A stretch of 64,000 bases of DNA from Thioploca ingrica (GTDB taxonomy: Bacteria > Pseudomonadota > Gammaproteobacteria > Beggiatoales > Beggiatoaceae): contig AP014633.1 in the NCBI GenBank assembly GCA_000828835.1, positions 4,154,001 to 4,218,000 of the forward strand, given 5' to 3'. Every line of letters begins with the position of its first letter. Position 1 is the stretch's first letter. This document shows positions 11,527-21,784 of this stretch, in pieces. The position numbers and the translations under genes were made by a program. The notes under the pieces were generated by a model, which did not search any database, was not told where the DNA came from, and saw nothing but the letters and a program-made list of their open reading frames with translations.

Positions 11527-12501
11527 ATGAAAAAACCAGTCCGTATTGTCATTACCGGGGGTGCCGGTCAAATTGCTTATGCTTTAGCTTTTCGGATTGC
11601 TGCGGGTGAAATGTTGGGAACTGACCAACCGGTTATTTTACATTTACTAGAAATACCCAATGCTTTAGATGCCTTAAAAGGTATCGTTATGGAATTAGAA
11701 GATTGTGCTTATCCACTGTTACAAGATATTGTGATGACAGAAGAGGTTAAGGTGGCTTTTACGGATGTAGACTATGCTTTATTGGTTGGCGCTAGACCGC
11801 GCGGTCCGGGTATGGAAAGAAATGATTTATTACGAGTGAATGGTGATATTTTTACCGTTCAAGGTAAAGCACTCAATGAATATGCTAATCCACGGGTCAA
11901 AGTGTTAGTGGTAGGTAATCCGGCGAATACCAACGCCTACATTGCGATGCAATCCGCGCCGAATTTATCTCCCCAACAATTTTCAGCCATGACCCGTCTT
12001 GACCATAACCGTGCGGTAAGTCAGTTAGCCATTAAGCTCGGTGTTCCGGTGACCGCAATTAACCAAGTTATTATTTGGGGTAATCATTCAGCCACGCAAT
12101 ATCCGGATATCAATCATGCCTTGGTTCATAATCAGTCAGCGCTTGCCTTAGTTGACCAAAATTGGATTAACCATGATTTTATCCCGAGTGTTCAGCAACG
12201 TGGCGCGGCGATTATCAATATTCGTGGTAAATCGAGTGCTGCTTCTGCCGCTTTTGCTGCTATGGCGCATCTGCGTGATTGGGTAAGTGGAACGGATGCT
12301 TGGGTGAGTATGGCGGTTCCGAGTGACGGTAGTTATGGGATTGCCGAAAAATTAATCTATTCCTTTCCAGTCACGATTAAAGACGGTGAATATCACATTG
12401 TTCCAGCTTTGGAAATCAATGAATTGAGTCACGCGAGAATGCAGGCTTCACAACAGGAGCTAGAACAAGAACGAGCGGCCATTACTGATTTACTGTGTTA
12501 A
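11527..12501 (+). CDS. mdh: Malate dehydrogenase
   Basis: A 324-residue NAD-dependent malate dehydrogenase of the long (type 2) family, oxidising malate to oxaloacetate in the TCA cycle. The Rossmann motif [14 protein letters not shown] is at about residues 8-21. [16 protein letters not shown] carries the substrate arginines, [10 protein letters not shown] the conserved Asn, and LDHNRA plus [13 protein letters not shown] include the catalytic His. The reading frame extends upstream to a TTG at 11446, but the ATG at 11527 is preferred because it is preceded by GAGGAAAA and gives the normal N-terminus ([12 protein letters not shown]). It is divergent from sucA. Confidence 0.96.
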   Translation: MKKPVRIVITGGAGQIAYALAFRIAAGEMLGTDQPVILHLLEIPNALDALKGIVMELEDCAYPLLQDIVMTEEVKVAFTDVDYALLVGARPRGPGMERNDLLRVNGDIFTVQGKALNEYANPRVKVLVVGNPANTNAYIAMQSAPNLSPQQFSAMTRLDHNRAVSQLAIKLGVPVTAINQVIIWGNHSATQYPDINHALVHNQSALALVDQNWINHDFIPSVQQRGAAIINIRGKSSAASAAFAAMAHLRDWVSGTDAWVSMAVPSDGSYGIAEKLIYSFPVTIKDGEYHIVPALEINELSHARMQASQQELEQERAAITDLLC

Positions 12502-12802
12502 TCACTCGCGCAAAATAAATTGCTGGATTGCAGCAATCAACTCAATCGGTGAAAGCCAGTTTAGCTTGGCGCAATTTTGTCCTAAAGCGACTGTGGCCAT
12601 TTTTTCAGCGGAGTAAATTGGGAGGGGAGTTAAGCCCAATATTTCTTCTCACTCAGCTATTATTAACAATAGCTTCCACTATTAAACGTAAACACGGTCA
12701 ACTGGAAATTTAAATAATCGGTTTAGCATGTGAAGCCATTTGTTTCTTCTGTTGGCATGATATTTTTGTTGGTCGGGGGGGTAACCGGTTTGCTTTTAAC
12801 CC
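12502..12802. other. Intergenic region between mdh and a hybrid kinase gene
   Basis: About 300 bases. A weak hairpin (ATTGCTG/CAGCAAT, 12519-12537) sits just after mdh without a T-run. A TTG-started frame at 12528-12713 has no recognisable features. A 34-codon GTG-started frame at 12730-12834 encodes a hydrophobic stretch (MIFLLVGGVTGLLLTH) that overlaps the kinase start in another frame; it could be a tiny membrane peptide or chance. Confidence 0.5.
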
Positions 12803-15800
12803 ATGCAAGATACGACTATGAAGTTACAAACTAAAATTTTACTCATCGTACTTCCTTTAATATTAACAGCTATTTTTGGTTTGGGATTATGGTCATCCCA
12901 ACAAGCTCGAAATTCATTATACGGGGAAACTATTCATTATCTCGAGTTGATTGTTAAAATCTACGCCGTTCATTTACAACGCTGGTATCGATTATCCAAA
13001 GTTTTAAACTTAGAACATATCGAATTAGCTCGTCGCCAATATCACCAACGCGTTATGAAAGAAATTGAGGAAGAAACGGCTAGTACGAAAACTATACGTC
13101 CCAACTTATTCGTTTTACACGGCGAAGGTTATCCCTTATTTTCTTCTCAAACCAGTGATTTAACTCAATTAACTCCTTGGAAAAGCCTAGCCCAACAAAT
13201 CGTGGCCAAAAATTCCTCGGAATTGTTTTCCGGTTATTTTCCTCAACAACAAGTACTTTATGTGGCTTACCGGTTTGAACCTTGGAATTGGGTTATTTTT
13301 TGTACGGTTCCAGAGCGAGAGGTTACCAGTGCGGCTAATATCATCTACCGCACCACGTTCAGTGTGGCTACCTTGTATGCACTGGGTACAATTGTATTAA
13401 TGTTATTTTTATCTCATTATTATTTACTGTTACCTATCGCCACTTTGAAAACCGCTGCCTCTAACATTGCCTTACAACAACCCTTAATAGACATTCCGCT
13501 TTACCGTAATGATGAATTAGGTCAATTAGCCCGTGATATGGAGAATATGTCCATTGCCATTGCGACTTATAGAAATCAACTCAATGAATATAACAGTAAA
13601 TTAGAACATGAAATCACCGAACGTAACCAAGCACAAGCCGCACTTAAGCAACAAAAAGAGATATTACAAACGATTGTTGATAATATTCCAATTATGATCG
13701 GGTTACATGATGCTCAGGGTCAGATTCAATGGATTAACCACGAATGGGAACGCGTTTGGGATTGTGGTTTAGAAGACCTCAAGGGCAAAGATTTATTAAA
13801 AGAATTCTATCCCGATCAAAATGATGCTCAACGGGTTTTAGATTATCTCACTTTGTCTAATCCACGTTGGTGTGATTTTAAGCAAATTAGCCCCATCGGT
13901 CGAACTTTAGATGTTTCCTGGATTCATACTCGCTTATCGAGTGGTGATATCATTAGCTTTGGACAAGATATTACTGAACGCAAACAAGCTGAGCGCTTGT
14001 TAAAAGTCTATAATCAAACTCTGGAACATGAAGTTCTCAAAAGAACTCGCGCTCTCCGCCAAAGTGAAGAACAGTTCCGAACCCTCACTCAAACCACGAC
14101 TGCGGGCATACTCATTTCTAATCGTGGTAAAATTATTTATTCCAACCCCGCCGCCCAAGAATTTTTAGGCTATACCGAAGAACAATTAATGAATATGAAT
14201 GGCTTTGATATTATTCATCCGGACTTTCGCCACCTCGCTATTCAGTGGGAAACGGAGCCAAGCCATAATCAAGTCGCTATACTCCATTATGATCTTAAAT
14301 TTATTAGACCCGATGGAGCGGAACGGTGGGGAAATTTATCGGTAGCCCCATTTAAAATGAACCTAGAACCGACTAAACTGATTACTTTTATCGATATTAC
14401 TGAACATAAACGCACTGAAGCGGCTCTTAGAACCACCACAGAACAATTATCTCTCATCTTAGAACAATTGCCTATTGTGCCGTATACCTGTGAACCGGAA
14501 GGCTATTTTGTGGCGACTTATATGGGACCAACGGCTAAAACAGTCACCGGTTATGATCCAGAAAATTTCACGCGCGACTCGCAGTTTTGGCTAGCCCATC
14601 TTCATCCACAGGATAAAAATAATATCTTGAGTGAGATAGGTAATTTATTTGTAAAAGGCTATCACCAACACGAATATCGTTGGCAAGTCGCGGATGGTTC
14701 CTATAAATGGTTTTTAGATACGTTACGATTAGTCAACAGTCCAGAAAATAAGAAAAAATATATTATCGGCGCCTGGTTTGATATTACTGAACGTAAGCAG
14801 ATGGAACAAGCCTTACGCGAAAGCGAAGAACGTTTTAATTTAGCCATGCGGGGAACTAACGAAGGTTTATGGGATTGGAATCTAGAAACCAATCAAATGT
14901 ATTACTCACCCCGTTGGAAACAGATGCTCGGGTTTACGGAAGAGGAAATGAGCAACCAACTTCAAGAATTTACTTCCCGGTTACATCCAGATGATGTGGA
15001 GAAAATCTCGATCACCATCACCGCCTATCTAGAAAAAAAACAAACGACTTATGAAGTCACTTTTCGGATGCAACATAAACAGGGGTATTATATTTGGATT
15101 TTAACGCGGGGGATTGGCATTTGGGATTCGCAAGGAACGCCGCTGCGGATGATCGGAACCCACATGGACCTAACGCTCCAAAAGCAGGCAGAAGAGGCTT
15201 TACGTCATAGTGAAGAAAGATTACGTCGCTATTTTGAACAACCTTTTATCGGTATGGCTACCTCTTCCCTCTCCCAAGGTTTGATCCAAGTGAATGACAA
15301 ATTTTGTCAAATGCTGGGCTATTCACGTGAAGAACTGTGTCATATGGATTGGGCAGAATTAACACATCCGGGAGATATTGCCGCTGATATTGAACAATTT
15401 AAACGCGTGATTACCCGAGAAATTAATCATTATACCCTCGATAAAAGGTATATTCGCAAAGACGGGCAAACGATTTATGCGAGTATTGCGTTCGATTGTA
15501 TCCGTGATGTGGATGGCAACGTCGATCACTTTGTCGTTTTGGTTCAGGATATTACGGAACGCAAACAATTTGAAATTCGCTTACAAAAAGCCAAAGAAGC
15601 GGCTGAAGTAGCCAATCGAGCCAAAAGCCAATTTTTAGCGAACATGAGCCATGAATTGCGAACGCCTTTAAATGGTATTTTAGGCTACACGCAAATTTTA
15701 TTGCGTCACAAAGAATTGAATAGTAAACAAAGAGAAGGACTAGAAATCATTCAACGCAGTGGCGAATATCTGTTAACTTTAATTAGTGATATTCTAGACC

Positions 15801-16981
15801 TATCTAAAATCGAAGCCGGTAAATTAACTGATGAGCCCATTGAGTTTAATTTCACGGAATTTTTACAAAGCATTGTCGATCTCATGAAAATGCGCGCTGA
15901 GCAAAAAGATTTGCAATTTCAATATGAACCGTTATCAACTCTACCTACGTTTGTGCATGCCGATGAAAAAAAACTCCGGCAAGTATTATTGAATTTATTA
16001 AGCAATGCCGTTAAATTTACTCAACAAGGTCAGATTTATTTCCAAGTCAGTTATAGTAATAACCAAGCGAATTTTGTGGTCAGAGATACGGGGAGAGGGA
16101 TTGGAGCCGCTGATCTCACCGAAATTTTTAAACCCTTTCAACAAGCTGGTGATCAACGTGAACAAATTGAAGGTACCGGTTTGGGTTTGTCTATTAGTAA
16201 GCGACTTGTCGAGATTATGGGTGGACAATTATTCGTGGAAAGTCAAATGGAACAAGGGAGTACTTTCTGGTTTGAAATTAAACTGCCCGAAGTCCAGGGA
16301 ATGGTTACCCAGCCACCGGTTTCGCCAACTATTATTGGTTATGAAGGTAACCCTCGTCAAATCCTTATTGTCGATGATCAGTGGGAAAATCGGTCTATTT
16401 TAGTCCATTTACTGGATTCAGTTGGGTTTAGTTTGTTGGAAGCCAATCAGGGTAAACAGGCATTACGTTTGGCTTATAAACATTTACCCGATGCGATTCT
16501 GACCGACTTACGCATGCCAGAGATGGATGGTTTTGAACTGATTCGCCGGGTTCGGCGGTCGGCTAAGCTTAACTCAATCGTCGTCATTGCGATATCAGCT
16601 ACCGTCTCTGAGCAATATCAATATGAAAGCCTAACAGCGGGGTTCCAAGCCTTTATTACTAAGCCGATTCATACGGAACACTTATTTAAAACCTTAAAAA
16701 AACATTTACAATTAAACTGGATATATAAAGATTACCAGCCAACCTTACCTCTCAATTTAACGTCTGGTTCCGATCGAGAGGAGTTAGTTGGCCCTTCACC
16801 ACCAGAATCGGTCACTTTATATGAATTGATGATGACCGGTAATGTTCGTCAAACCAGTGCCCATGCCATGCAGTTGGCTCAACAAGATGAGAAGTTAAAA
16901 CCTTTTGCTGAGAGAGTACAATTTTTGGCGAAGAATTATGAAATTGCTAAACTAGAAAATTTAATTAAACACTATTTATAG
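12803..16981 (+). CDS. Membrane PAS hybrid sensor histidine kinase
   Basis: A 1392-residue sensor. One membrane segment lies at about residues 10-30, a periplasmic domain of about 160 residues follows, then a second membrane segment (about 190-213) and a HAMP region. Five PAS domains follow, starting at about residues 285, 420, 545, 670 and 805. The HisKA box FLANMSHELRTPLNGIL has phospho-acceptor H950, and the ATPase motifs are NLLSNAVKFT, DTGRGIG and GTGLGLS. A receiver (LIVDDQWENR) has D1235. The last 90 residues are a helical module shared with two other kinases in the window and lacking an HPt histidine. ATG at 12803 is used; 12818 (MKLQTK) is an alternative, and neither has a clear ribosome site. 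Confidence 0.92.
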   Translation: MQDTTMKLQTKILLIVLPLILTAIFGLGLWSSQQARNSLYGETIHYLELIVKIYAVHLQRWYRLSKVLNLEHIELARRQYHQRVMKEIEEETASTKTIRPNLFVLHGEGYPLFSSQTSDLTQLTPWKSLAQQIVAKNSSELFSGYFPQQQVLYVAYRFEPWNWVIFCTVPEREVTSAANIIYRTTFSVATLYALGTIVLMLFLSHYYLLLPIATLKTAASNIALQQPLIDIPLYRNDELGQLARDMENMSIAIATYRNQLNEYNSKLEHEITERNQAQAALKQQKEILQTIVDNIPIMIGLHDAQGQIQWINHEWERVWDCGLEDLKGKDLLKEFYPDQNDAQRVLDYLTLSNPRWCDFKQISPIGRTLDVSWIHTRLSSGDIISFGQDITERKQAERLLKVYNQTLEHEVLKRTRALRQSEEQFRTLTQTTTAGILISNRGKIIYSNPAAQEFLGYTEEQLMNMNGFDIIHPDFRHLAIQWETEPSHNQVAILHYDLKFIRPDGAERWGNLSVAPFKMNLEPTKLITFIDITEHKRTEAALRTTTEQLSLILEQLPIVPYTCEPEGYFVATYMGPTAKTVTGYDPENFTRDSQFWLAHLHPQDKNNILSEIGNLFVKGYHQHEYRWQVADGSYKWFLDTLRLVNSPENKKKYIIGAWFDITERKQMEQALRESEERFNLAMRGTNEGLWDWNLETNQMYYSPRWKQMLGFTEEEMSNQLQEFTSRLHPDDVEKISITITAYLEKKQTTYEVTFRMQHKQGYYIWILTRGIGIWDSQGTPLRMIGTHMDLTLQKQAEEALRHSEERLRRYFEQPFIGMATSSLSQGLIQVNDKFCQMLGYSREELCHMDWAELTHPGDIAADIEQFKRVITREINHYTLDKRYIRKDGQTIYASIAFDCIRDVDGNVDHFVVLVQDITERKQFEIRLQKAKEAAEVANRAKSQFLANMSHELRTPLNGILGYTQILLRHKELNSKQREGLEIIQRSGEYLLTLISDILDLSKIEAGKLTDEPIEFNFTEFLQSIVDLMKMRAEQKDLQFQYEPLSTLPTFVHADEKKLRQVLLNLLSNAVKFTQQGQIYFQVSYSNNQANFVVRDTGRGIGAADLTEIFKPFQQAGDQREQIEGTGLGLSISKRLVEIMGGQLFVESQMEQGSTFWFEIKLPEVQGMVTQPPVSPTIIGYEGNPRQILIVDDQWENRSILVHLLDSVGFSLLEANQGKQALRLAYKHLPDAILTDLRMPEMDGFELIRRVRRSAKLNSIVVIAISATVSEQYQYESLTAGFQAFITKPIHTEHLFKTLKKHLQLNWIYKDYQPTLPLNLTSGSDREELVGPSPPESVTLYELMMTGNVRQTSAHAMQLAQQDEKLKPFAERVQFLAKNYEIAKLENLIKHYL

Positions 16982-17060
16982 TGAAGTATAATGGCTTTAG
17001 CCAGCGTTATGCTCTTAACCGCTGAGAACCGGCCAAATTTTTCTGAAATGGTACACACGG

Positions 17061-18707
17061 ATGACAAAGCAAAATTTTATCATCTTCATTGTAGATGATA
17101 TGCCCGCTAATTTGGGGATATTGGACGAATTTCTCTCTCACCACGGGTTTGAAGTACTCATTGCTCAAGATGGCAAAAGTGCTTTAGCTAAAGTTGAGAA
17201 AGCGCAACCGCATTTAATTTTGTTAGATATTCTCATGCCCGAATTAGATGGTTTTGAAACCTGTCGGCGATTTAAAGCCAATCCGGTTACGCATGATATT
17301 CCGATTATTTTTATGACGGCTTTAACTGATACGGTCGACAAAGTCAAAGGATTTGAACTGGGTGCGGTCGATTACATCACTAAACCGTTTGAACAAGAAG
17401 AAGTGTTAGCGCGGATTAAAACACACTTACGTATCAGTCAATTGCAACAACAATTGCAACTGCAAAATACTCAATTGCAAGAAAAAAATAATCAACTGGA
17501 TCTGTTAACCCGCCATTTATCGCAGCGAACTGAGGAATTACGCTTAGCCAATGCCGAATTAGCGCGCGCTGCCCGTCTCAAAGATGAATTTCTTGCCAAC
17601 ATGAGCCATGAATTGCGTACGCCGCTCAATGCGATCTTAGGGATGTCTGAGGTGTTACAAGAGGGTATTTATGGTCCGCTTAATGTCCAACAGGCTAAAT
17701 CAGTTCACACCATTGAAGAAAGTGGTCGCCATTTACTGACGCTGATTAATGACATCTTAGAATTAGCTAAAATCGAAGCGGGTAAGATCAAATTAGACCT
17801 CATTCCGGTTTCGGCTAACTGGGTTGGTGAAAGTTGTTTACGGTTGGTAAAAGAATTAGCCTATAAGAAACAGGTTAAATTACAAGCGGTTTTTGATTCC
17901 AATATTCTCACTGTTCAAGCAGATGAACGTTATCTCAAGCAAATCTTGCTGAATTTATTAGGTAATGCTATCAAATTTACTCCCAGCGGCGGAACCGTCC
18001 GGTTGGAAATCAAAGGAGATACTGAACAACAAGTCGTTAACTTAAGTGTCGCCGATACCGGAATTGGTATAACCGCCGAAGATATGCGTTATCTGTTTAA
18101 ACCTTTTGTCCAATTAGATGGGGGATTAAACCGACAACATGAAGGGACTGGCTTAGGATTAGCTTTGGTTTATCGGCTAGTCGAAATGCATGGGGGTAGT
18201 ATCTCGGTGACGAGTGATTCCGGGCAGGGTAGCTGTTTTATGGTTTCTTTACCTTGGCAATCGACAACGAATTCATTTACGGCTTTTCCTATTGATGAAT
18301 CAGTAACACCACCACCGACTCAAACCGAAGCCATTCCTGCTGATGAATTCGTTATCTTGCTCGCGGATGACAATCAAATTATGACGGAAACTATAGCGGA
18401 TTATCTGCAGGCGAAAGGTTATCAAGTTGTTTTAGCTCATAATGGATTACAAGCTATTGAGAAAGCAAGAGAAACTCACCCAGATCTCATTTTAATGGAT
18501 GTCCAAATGCCAGAAATGGATGGCTTAGAAGCAACCCGTCGAATTAGAGCCGATACCGAAATTGCTGAAATCCCCATTATTGCCTTAACTGCCTTAGCCA
18601 AACCTCATGATAAAGAACGTTGTTTAGAAGCTGGCGCCAACGATTACTTAAGTAAGCCAATTAGCTTCAAAGGGTTAGCAGCGACCATTAAGGCTTGGTT
18701 ATCTTAA
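17061..18707 (+). CDS. REC-histidine kinase-REC hybrid protein
   Basis: A 548-residue soluble signalling protein. The N-terminal receiver has D56 (LILLDILMPE) with K108 (ITKPF). A Gln-rich coiled coil (about 125-165) leads into HisKA with H183 in FLANMSHELRTPLNAIL. The ATPase has NLLGNAIKFT, DTGIGI and GTGLGLA. A linker with Pro/Thr is followed by a second receiver with D480 (LILMDVQMPE). It lies 80 bases after the large hybrid kinase in the same direction and may relay phosphate from it. There is no membrane segment. It is convergent with the OmpR-type regulator gene, nine bases away. Confidence 0.93.
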   Translation: MTKQNFIIFIVDDMPANLGILDEFLSHHGFEVLIAQDGKSALAKVEKAQPHLILLDILMPELDGFETCRRFKANPVTHDIPIIFMTALTDTVDKVKGFELGAVDYITKPFEQEEVLARIKTHLRISQLQQQLQLQNTQLQEKNNQLDLLTRHLSQRTEELRLANAELARAARLKDEFLANMSHELRTPLNAILGMSEVLQEGIYGPLNVQQAKSVHTIEESGRHLLTLINDILELAKIEAGKIKLDLIPVSANWVGESCLRLVKELAYKKQVKLQAVFDSNILTVQADERYLKQILLNLLGNAIKFTPSGGTVRLEIKGDTEQQVVNLSVADTGIGITAEDMRYLFKPFVQLDGGLNRQHEGTGLGLALVYRLVEMHGGSISVTSDSGQGSCFMVSLPWQSTTNSFTAFPIDESVTPPPTQTEAIPADEFVILLADDNQIMTETIADYLQAKGYQVVLAHNGLQAIEKARETHPDLILMDVQMPEMDGLEATRRIRADTEIAEIPIIALTALAKPHDKERCLEAGANDYLSKPISFKGLAATIKAWLS

Positions 18708-18716
18708 TAGCGCGGC

Positions 18717-19436
18717 TTAGCCTTGTGGAGAAAACAGATAACCTTCCCCCCGAATCGTGCGAATATAAACCGGCGCTGCCGGATCCGTTTCAATTTTATT
18801 TCTTAAGCGACTAATTTTGACATCAATACTGCGATCAAAAGGCATATGATCATGACCGCTTATCAAATTCATGATCTGATCCCGATTAAGTACTTGATTG
18901 GAATGCGTGACCAAAGCCAACAGCAAATGATATTCGGCATTGGTAATATTAATTTCGCTCGCCGCTTTCATTAACCGATGAGTGATCGTATTCAAGGTAA
19001 AAGGTCCAAAAGTGTAACTGGCTGGGTTCACAGCCGGTTGGGTTGAAGTCATGGGTACCGATTGAAACCGCCGCAAATGGGTTCGCACCCGCGCTAATAA
19101 TTCTCGTAAGCTAACGGGTTTAGTCACATAGTCATCCGCACCAATTTCTAAACCAACTACCCGGTCAACTTCATCTCCAGCGGCGGATAAGATGATAATC
19201 GGTTGTTGATGATTGTCAGCGCGTAATTGCCGAGCCAGTGAAAATCCATTTTCACCCGGTAACATCACATCAAGAATAATTAAATCCACGGTATGATCAG
19301 ATAAATAGTGCTTCATCGCTATCCCATCATGAACAGCAACGATATCAAATCCTTGCGAACTCAAATAGTCTTTAATGATTTGGCAAAATGATTGATCATC
19401 ATCAACTATCAATAACTGTTGGCGTTGTTTCTCCAT
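18717..19436 (-). CDS. OmpR/PhoB-family response regulator
   Basis: A 239-residue DNA-binding response regulator. The receiver (about residues 7-120) has the acidic pair D12/D13, phospho-acceptor D56 in LIILDVMLPG, and K106 in YVTKPVS. The C-terminal winged helix (about 140-237) shows the typical recognition region RDQIMNLISGHDHMPFDRSIDVKISRLRNKIE. No cognate kinase is adjacent in the same operon; the two kinases just downstream on the opposite strand are candidates. The upstream region has an imperfect inverted repeat at 19466-19514 that could be its own operator. Confidence 0.93.
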   Translation of the reverse strand: MEKQRQQLLIVDDDQSFCQIIKDYLSSQGFDIVAVHDGIAMKHYLSDHTVDLIILDVMLPGENGFSLARQLRADNHQQPIIILSAAGDEVDRVVGLEIGADDYVTKPVSLRELLARVRTHLRRFQSVPMTSTQPAVNPASYTFGPFTLNTITHRLMKAASEINITNAEYHLLLALVTHSNQVLNRDQIMNLISGHDHMPFDRSIDVKISRLRNKIETDPAAPVYIRTIRGEGYLFSPQG

Positions 19437-19465
19437 TATTTATTTCCTTACCTTTAGTTACTTAG

Positions 19466-19514
19466 GGTAACCAATTGTTACACAAAATAACTTGCCTGTA
19501 ATTGATTGGTAACC
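19466..19514. promoter_or_regulatory. Imperfect inverted repeat in the divergent promoter region
   Basis: GGTAACCAAT at 19466-19475 and ATTGGTAACC at 19505-19514 are inverted copies with one mismatch. They lie in the 159-base gap between the response regulator gene and the divergent gene at 19596. Placement suggests an operator, perhaps for the OmpR-type regulator itself (inference). Confidence 0.4.
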
Positions 19515-19595
19515 TCTTTCCGTAAAAATATAACTCACTTATGCTCAGCACCGGAAAAAATTTTTTCTTAACCGGAATAAGGAGAAAAGGAAAAT

Positions 19596-20543
19596 ATGAA
19601 TTGGCAGTTGGCTACTTATGCAGTAAGTGGTAATAATCGGTATCTTTTAGATTTGATGCTGGAACAGATCAATAGCTGCTTGACTAATAAATGGATTTTG
19701 CGTGAACACGAAACCGCTGATGCCATTTTAGTGGATGTTGATAAACAGGAAGGACGGCAGTTTTGGCGAAACTACCAAGACAATAAAATCTTAGTCGCTT
19801 TTTCATGGCGAAATTTTTATCAAACTCTCTGGTTTTTAGAAAAGCCATTAAGTAGACTTCAACTAGTGGAACTATTCAAGCGGCTGTCAACTGAAAAATT
19901 GCAGAGAATGCGGTCATCACCGGCTTCCTTTGAACCCAGTTGGTATTTACTGGGCTTACTCCAAGGGACTTTATACCTGAATCAACCTCGCCGATTTAAT
20001 TGTGGTCATTTACCACCCGTTTATGTGTTACCGACCCAAAGACGTTGTTTTACAACCGCTTTTAATCCCAACCAGTTAACGGTGACTCAACAAGCTTGCT
20101 TGGGTGCACACAGTAAGGATATTAAATATGTTGACTTGTCAGTGGCAGAACTGGAAGCCCAAGTACGAACCACGCAGTTAACCATGTATCGAATTGAAAC
20201 TTTCTTATGGCTTAGTACCTTACAGGCTTCTCATGGTCGATTGATCAACGGTTACTCAATCAAAACCCCGGTGCGTCTCAACCGTTGGCCAAATTCTATT
20301 GATTTACCTTATCAAGAAGATTTTATGGTATTAACCGCTTTTATGCTCCACAATACCAGTGATTTGATTACGATTGCAACTAAAACTAAAGTGCCGTTGA
20401 CTACCGTTATCAATTTTTTCAATGGTTGTATTGTGCTTGATTTAGTAACAGTATACGATAAATCGAAACCGGTTATTAGAACACCGCGGTTACAATCGCA
20501 ACAAAGTTGCCTACATCGCGTGCTTAATCGCTTATTAGCCTAA
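19596..20543 (+). CDS. Unrecognised protein, possible pseudo-receiver plus winged-helix
   Basis: A 315-residue protein I do not recognise. The first 110 residues look like a degenerate receiver: ADAILVDVD (about 45-53), KILVAFSWRNF (about 67-77) and FLEKPLSRLQLVELF (about 84-98) occur in the order and spacing of receiver strand, strand and KP motif. The C-terminal part (about 245-290), with DLITIATKTKVPLTTVINFF, could be a winged-helix-like segment. No membrane segment is seen. A good ribosome site (AAGGAGAAAAGG) precedes the ATG. It is divergent from the OmpR-type regulator and upstream of a kinase-like gene in the same direction. Function is unknown; a signalling role is inferred. Confidence 0.6.
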   Translation: MNWQLATYAVSGNNRYLLDLMLEQINSCLTNKWILREHETADAILVDVDKQEGRQFWRNYQDNKILVAFSWRNFYQTLWFLEKPLSRLQLVELFKRLSTEKLQRMRSSPASFEPSWYLLGLLQGTLYLNQPRRFNCGHLPPVYVLPTQRRCFTTAFNPNQLTVTQQACLGAHSKDIKYVDLSVAELEAQVRTTQLTMYRIETFLWLSTLQASHGRLINGYSIKTPVRLNRWPNSIDLPYQEDFMVLTAFMLHNTSDLITIATKTKVPLTTVINFFNGCIVLDLVTVYDKSKPVIRTPRLQSQQSCLHRVLNRLLA

Positions 20544-20745
20544 TAATATTGTCCAAACGGGTTACGCTTACCAGGCTCTGTTTCTTTTTTGGAGTGGCCA
20601 ATTTTAATTGGAATCGTATCACCAAGAAGCATTCGTCCGAAATTGATTATATTAAGAGATAAATCACCTGAAAACTTTAACAATTAAAATTGACCATCAA
20701 GAACTCATAAGAGACTATGGGGGTTATACTTGTATCCAAGCCGAT

Positions 20746-21762
20746 ATGGAAGCGGCTATTACCCAATTTTTACAACTTTATTATCACCAACTATTAAGCG
20801 GGTATGATAACCGTGAATTTGCCAAAATCGAAGCTTTCCAAGTTGAAGCCGCTGGTGCGGGCGCTTCTAAATTTGTGTTTGGTGTCTTTGGTGTCGTTGA
20901 AAACACTCGCCCGTGGATTTTTGCGATCCGGATGTACAACAATGTAGGCAAAATGAAAGATGACCAAAAAGTATACGCGAGTGCTGAAGAATATCAAACC
21001 AACTTAGAAATTTATGATCAAAAATTGGTCAGCATTTTAATCGATGAAATCAACCTTTACCAAGAATTCTCCCAAAAAGCCAAAACCAGCATAACGATTA
21101 GAGGAATCTGGACCAGATTCCCACTGCAATCCACCAAACGGATAACCGAGAATGAACAGCTACACTCTCTTAATCAGTTTTCCTATATTGAAGATCGGGA
21201 ATTAAAACGGTTATTGGTCAATTTGGGCATTAATGCCATCACCATTGGTGATTTTATAGTTGGTTATGATGGTAGAAAAATATTGGAACGCCATGAGTTT
21301 CAAGGGGATTATAAAATCGCCGCGATTCGCGATATTTGTTGTGCACTACTACAAAGTTGGTTATTTACTGTGCAATACAATCATAACAAAGAACTGGTTG
21401 GTAGAACTATTGTTGATTTAAAACCCGCACAATTTATTATTCAAGCTGATGATATCAAAATAGAAAATGTATTACCTGCGGTGATTATTGATGTCGGTCC
21501 AGCCGAAAATACTGATAATATTAATACATTTTTTAAAAATGTGGTCTATATGAAAGTGCTCATCCCCGCTTTTGCAACGGAGATGTTAAAAAAAGTGGGT
21601 TTAGCACCCGCTGATTACCAACCAGCAAAGCAGTCTATTTATTCCGGTATTATCAGCTATCTTAACCACTGCCACACAACCAGTAACAAACCAGAAAATA
21701 TTCAAGCTGAAACCTTTTCAAGTTTAGTTAATGAATTTATAGATTGTTTAAAAACAAAGTAG
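20746..21762 (+). CDS. Unrecognised protein with degenerate protein-kinase-like motifs
   Basis: A 338-residue protein from the ATG at 20746. It has motifs resembling an atypical kinase: GAGASKFVFGVFG (about 37-49, glycine-loop-like), WIFAIRMYN (about 57-65, VAIK-like), VDLKPAQFII (about 226-235, like the catalytic-loop DLKPxN with N replaced by Q) and VIIDVG (about 249-254, DFG-like). No membrane segment is seen. The frame stays open for another 29 codons with protein-like sequence (LTIKIDHQELIRDYGGYT) but without ATG, GTG or TTG; a CTG lies at about 20668. So the true N-terminus may be longer. It may be a pseudokinase or a distant kinase (inference). Confidence 0.55.
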   Translation: MEAAITQFLQLYYHQLLSGYDNREFAKIEAFQVEAAGAGASKFVFGVFGVVENTRPWIFAIRMYNNVGKMKDDQKVYASAEEYQTNLEIYDQKLVSILIDEINLYQEFSQKAKTSITIRGIWTRFPLQSTKRITENEQLHSLNQFSYIEDRELKRLLVNLGINAITIGDFIVGYDGRKILERHEFQGDYKIAAIRDICCALLQSWLFTVQYNHNKELVGRTIVDLKPAQFIIQADDIKIENVLPAVIIDVGPAENTDNINTFFKNVVYMKVLIPAFATEMLKKVGLAPADYQPAKQSIYSGIISYLNHCHTTSNKPENIQAETFSSLVNEFIDCLKTK

Positions 21763-21784
21763 CGGGTAGCACCCGCCTACCTGG

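Noticed and set aside
12528..12713. 61-codon TTG-started frame after mdh
   Set aside because: No ribosome site, odd composition and no recognisable motif; the region also carries a weak hairpin.
16005..16403. 132-codon frame inside the first hybrid kinase
   Set aside because: It lies within the HATPase-to-receiver coding region in another frame and has no independent features.
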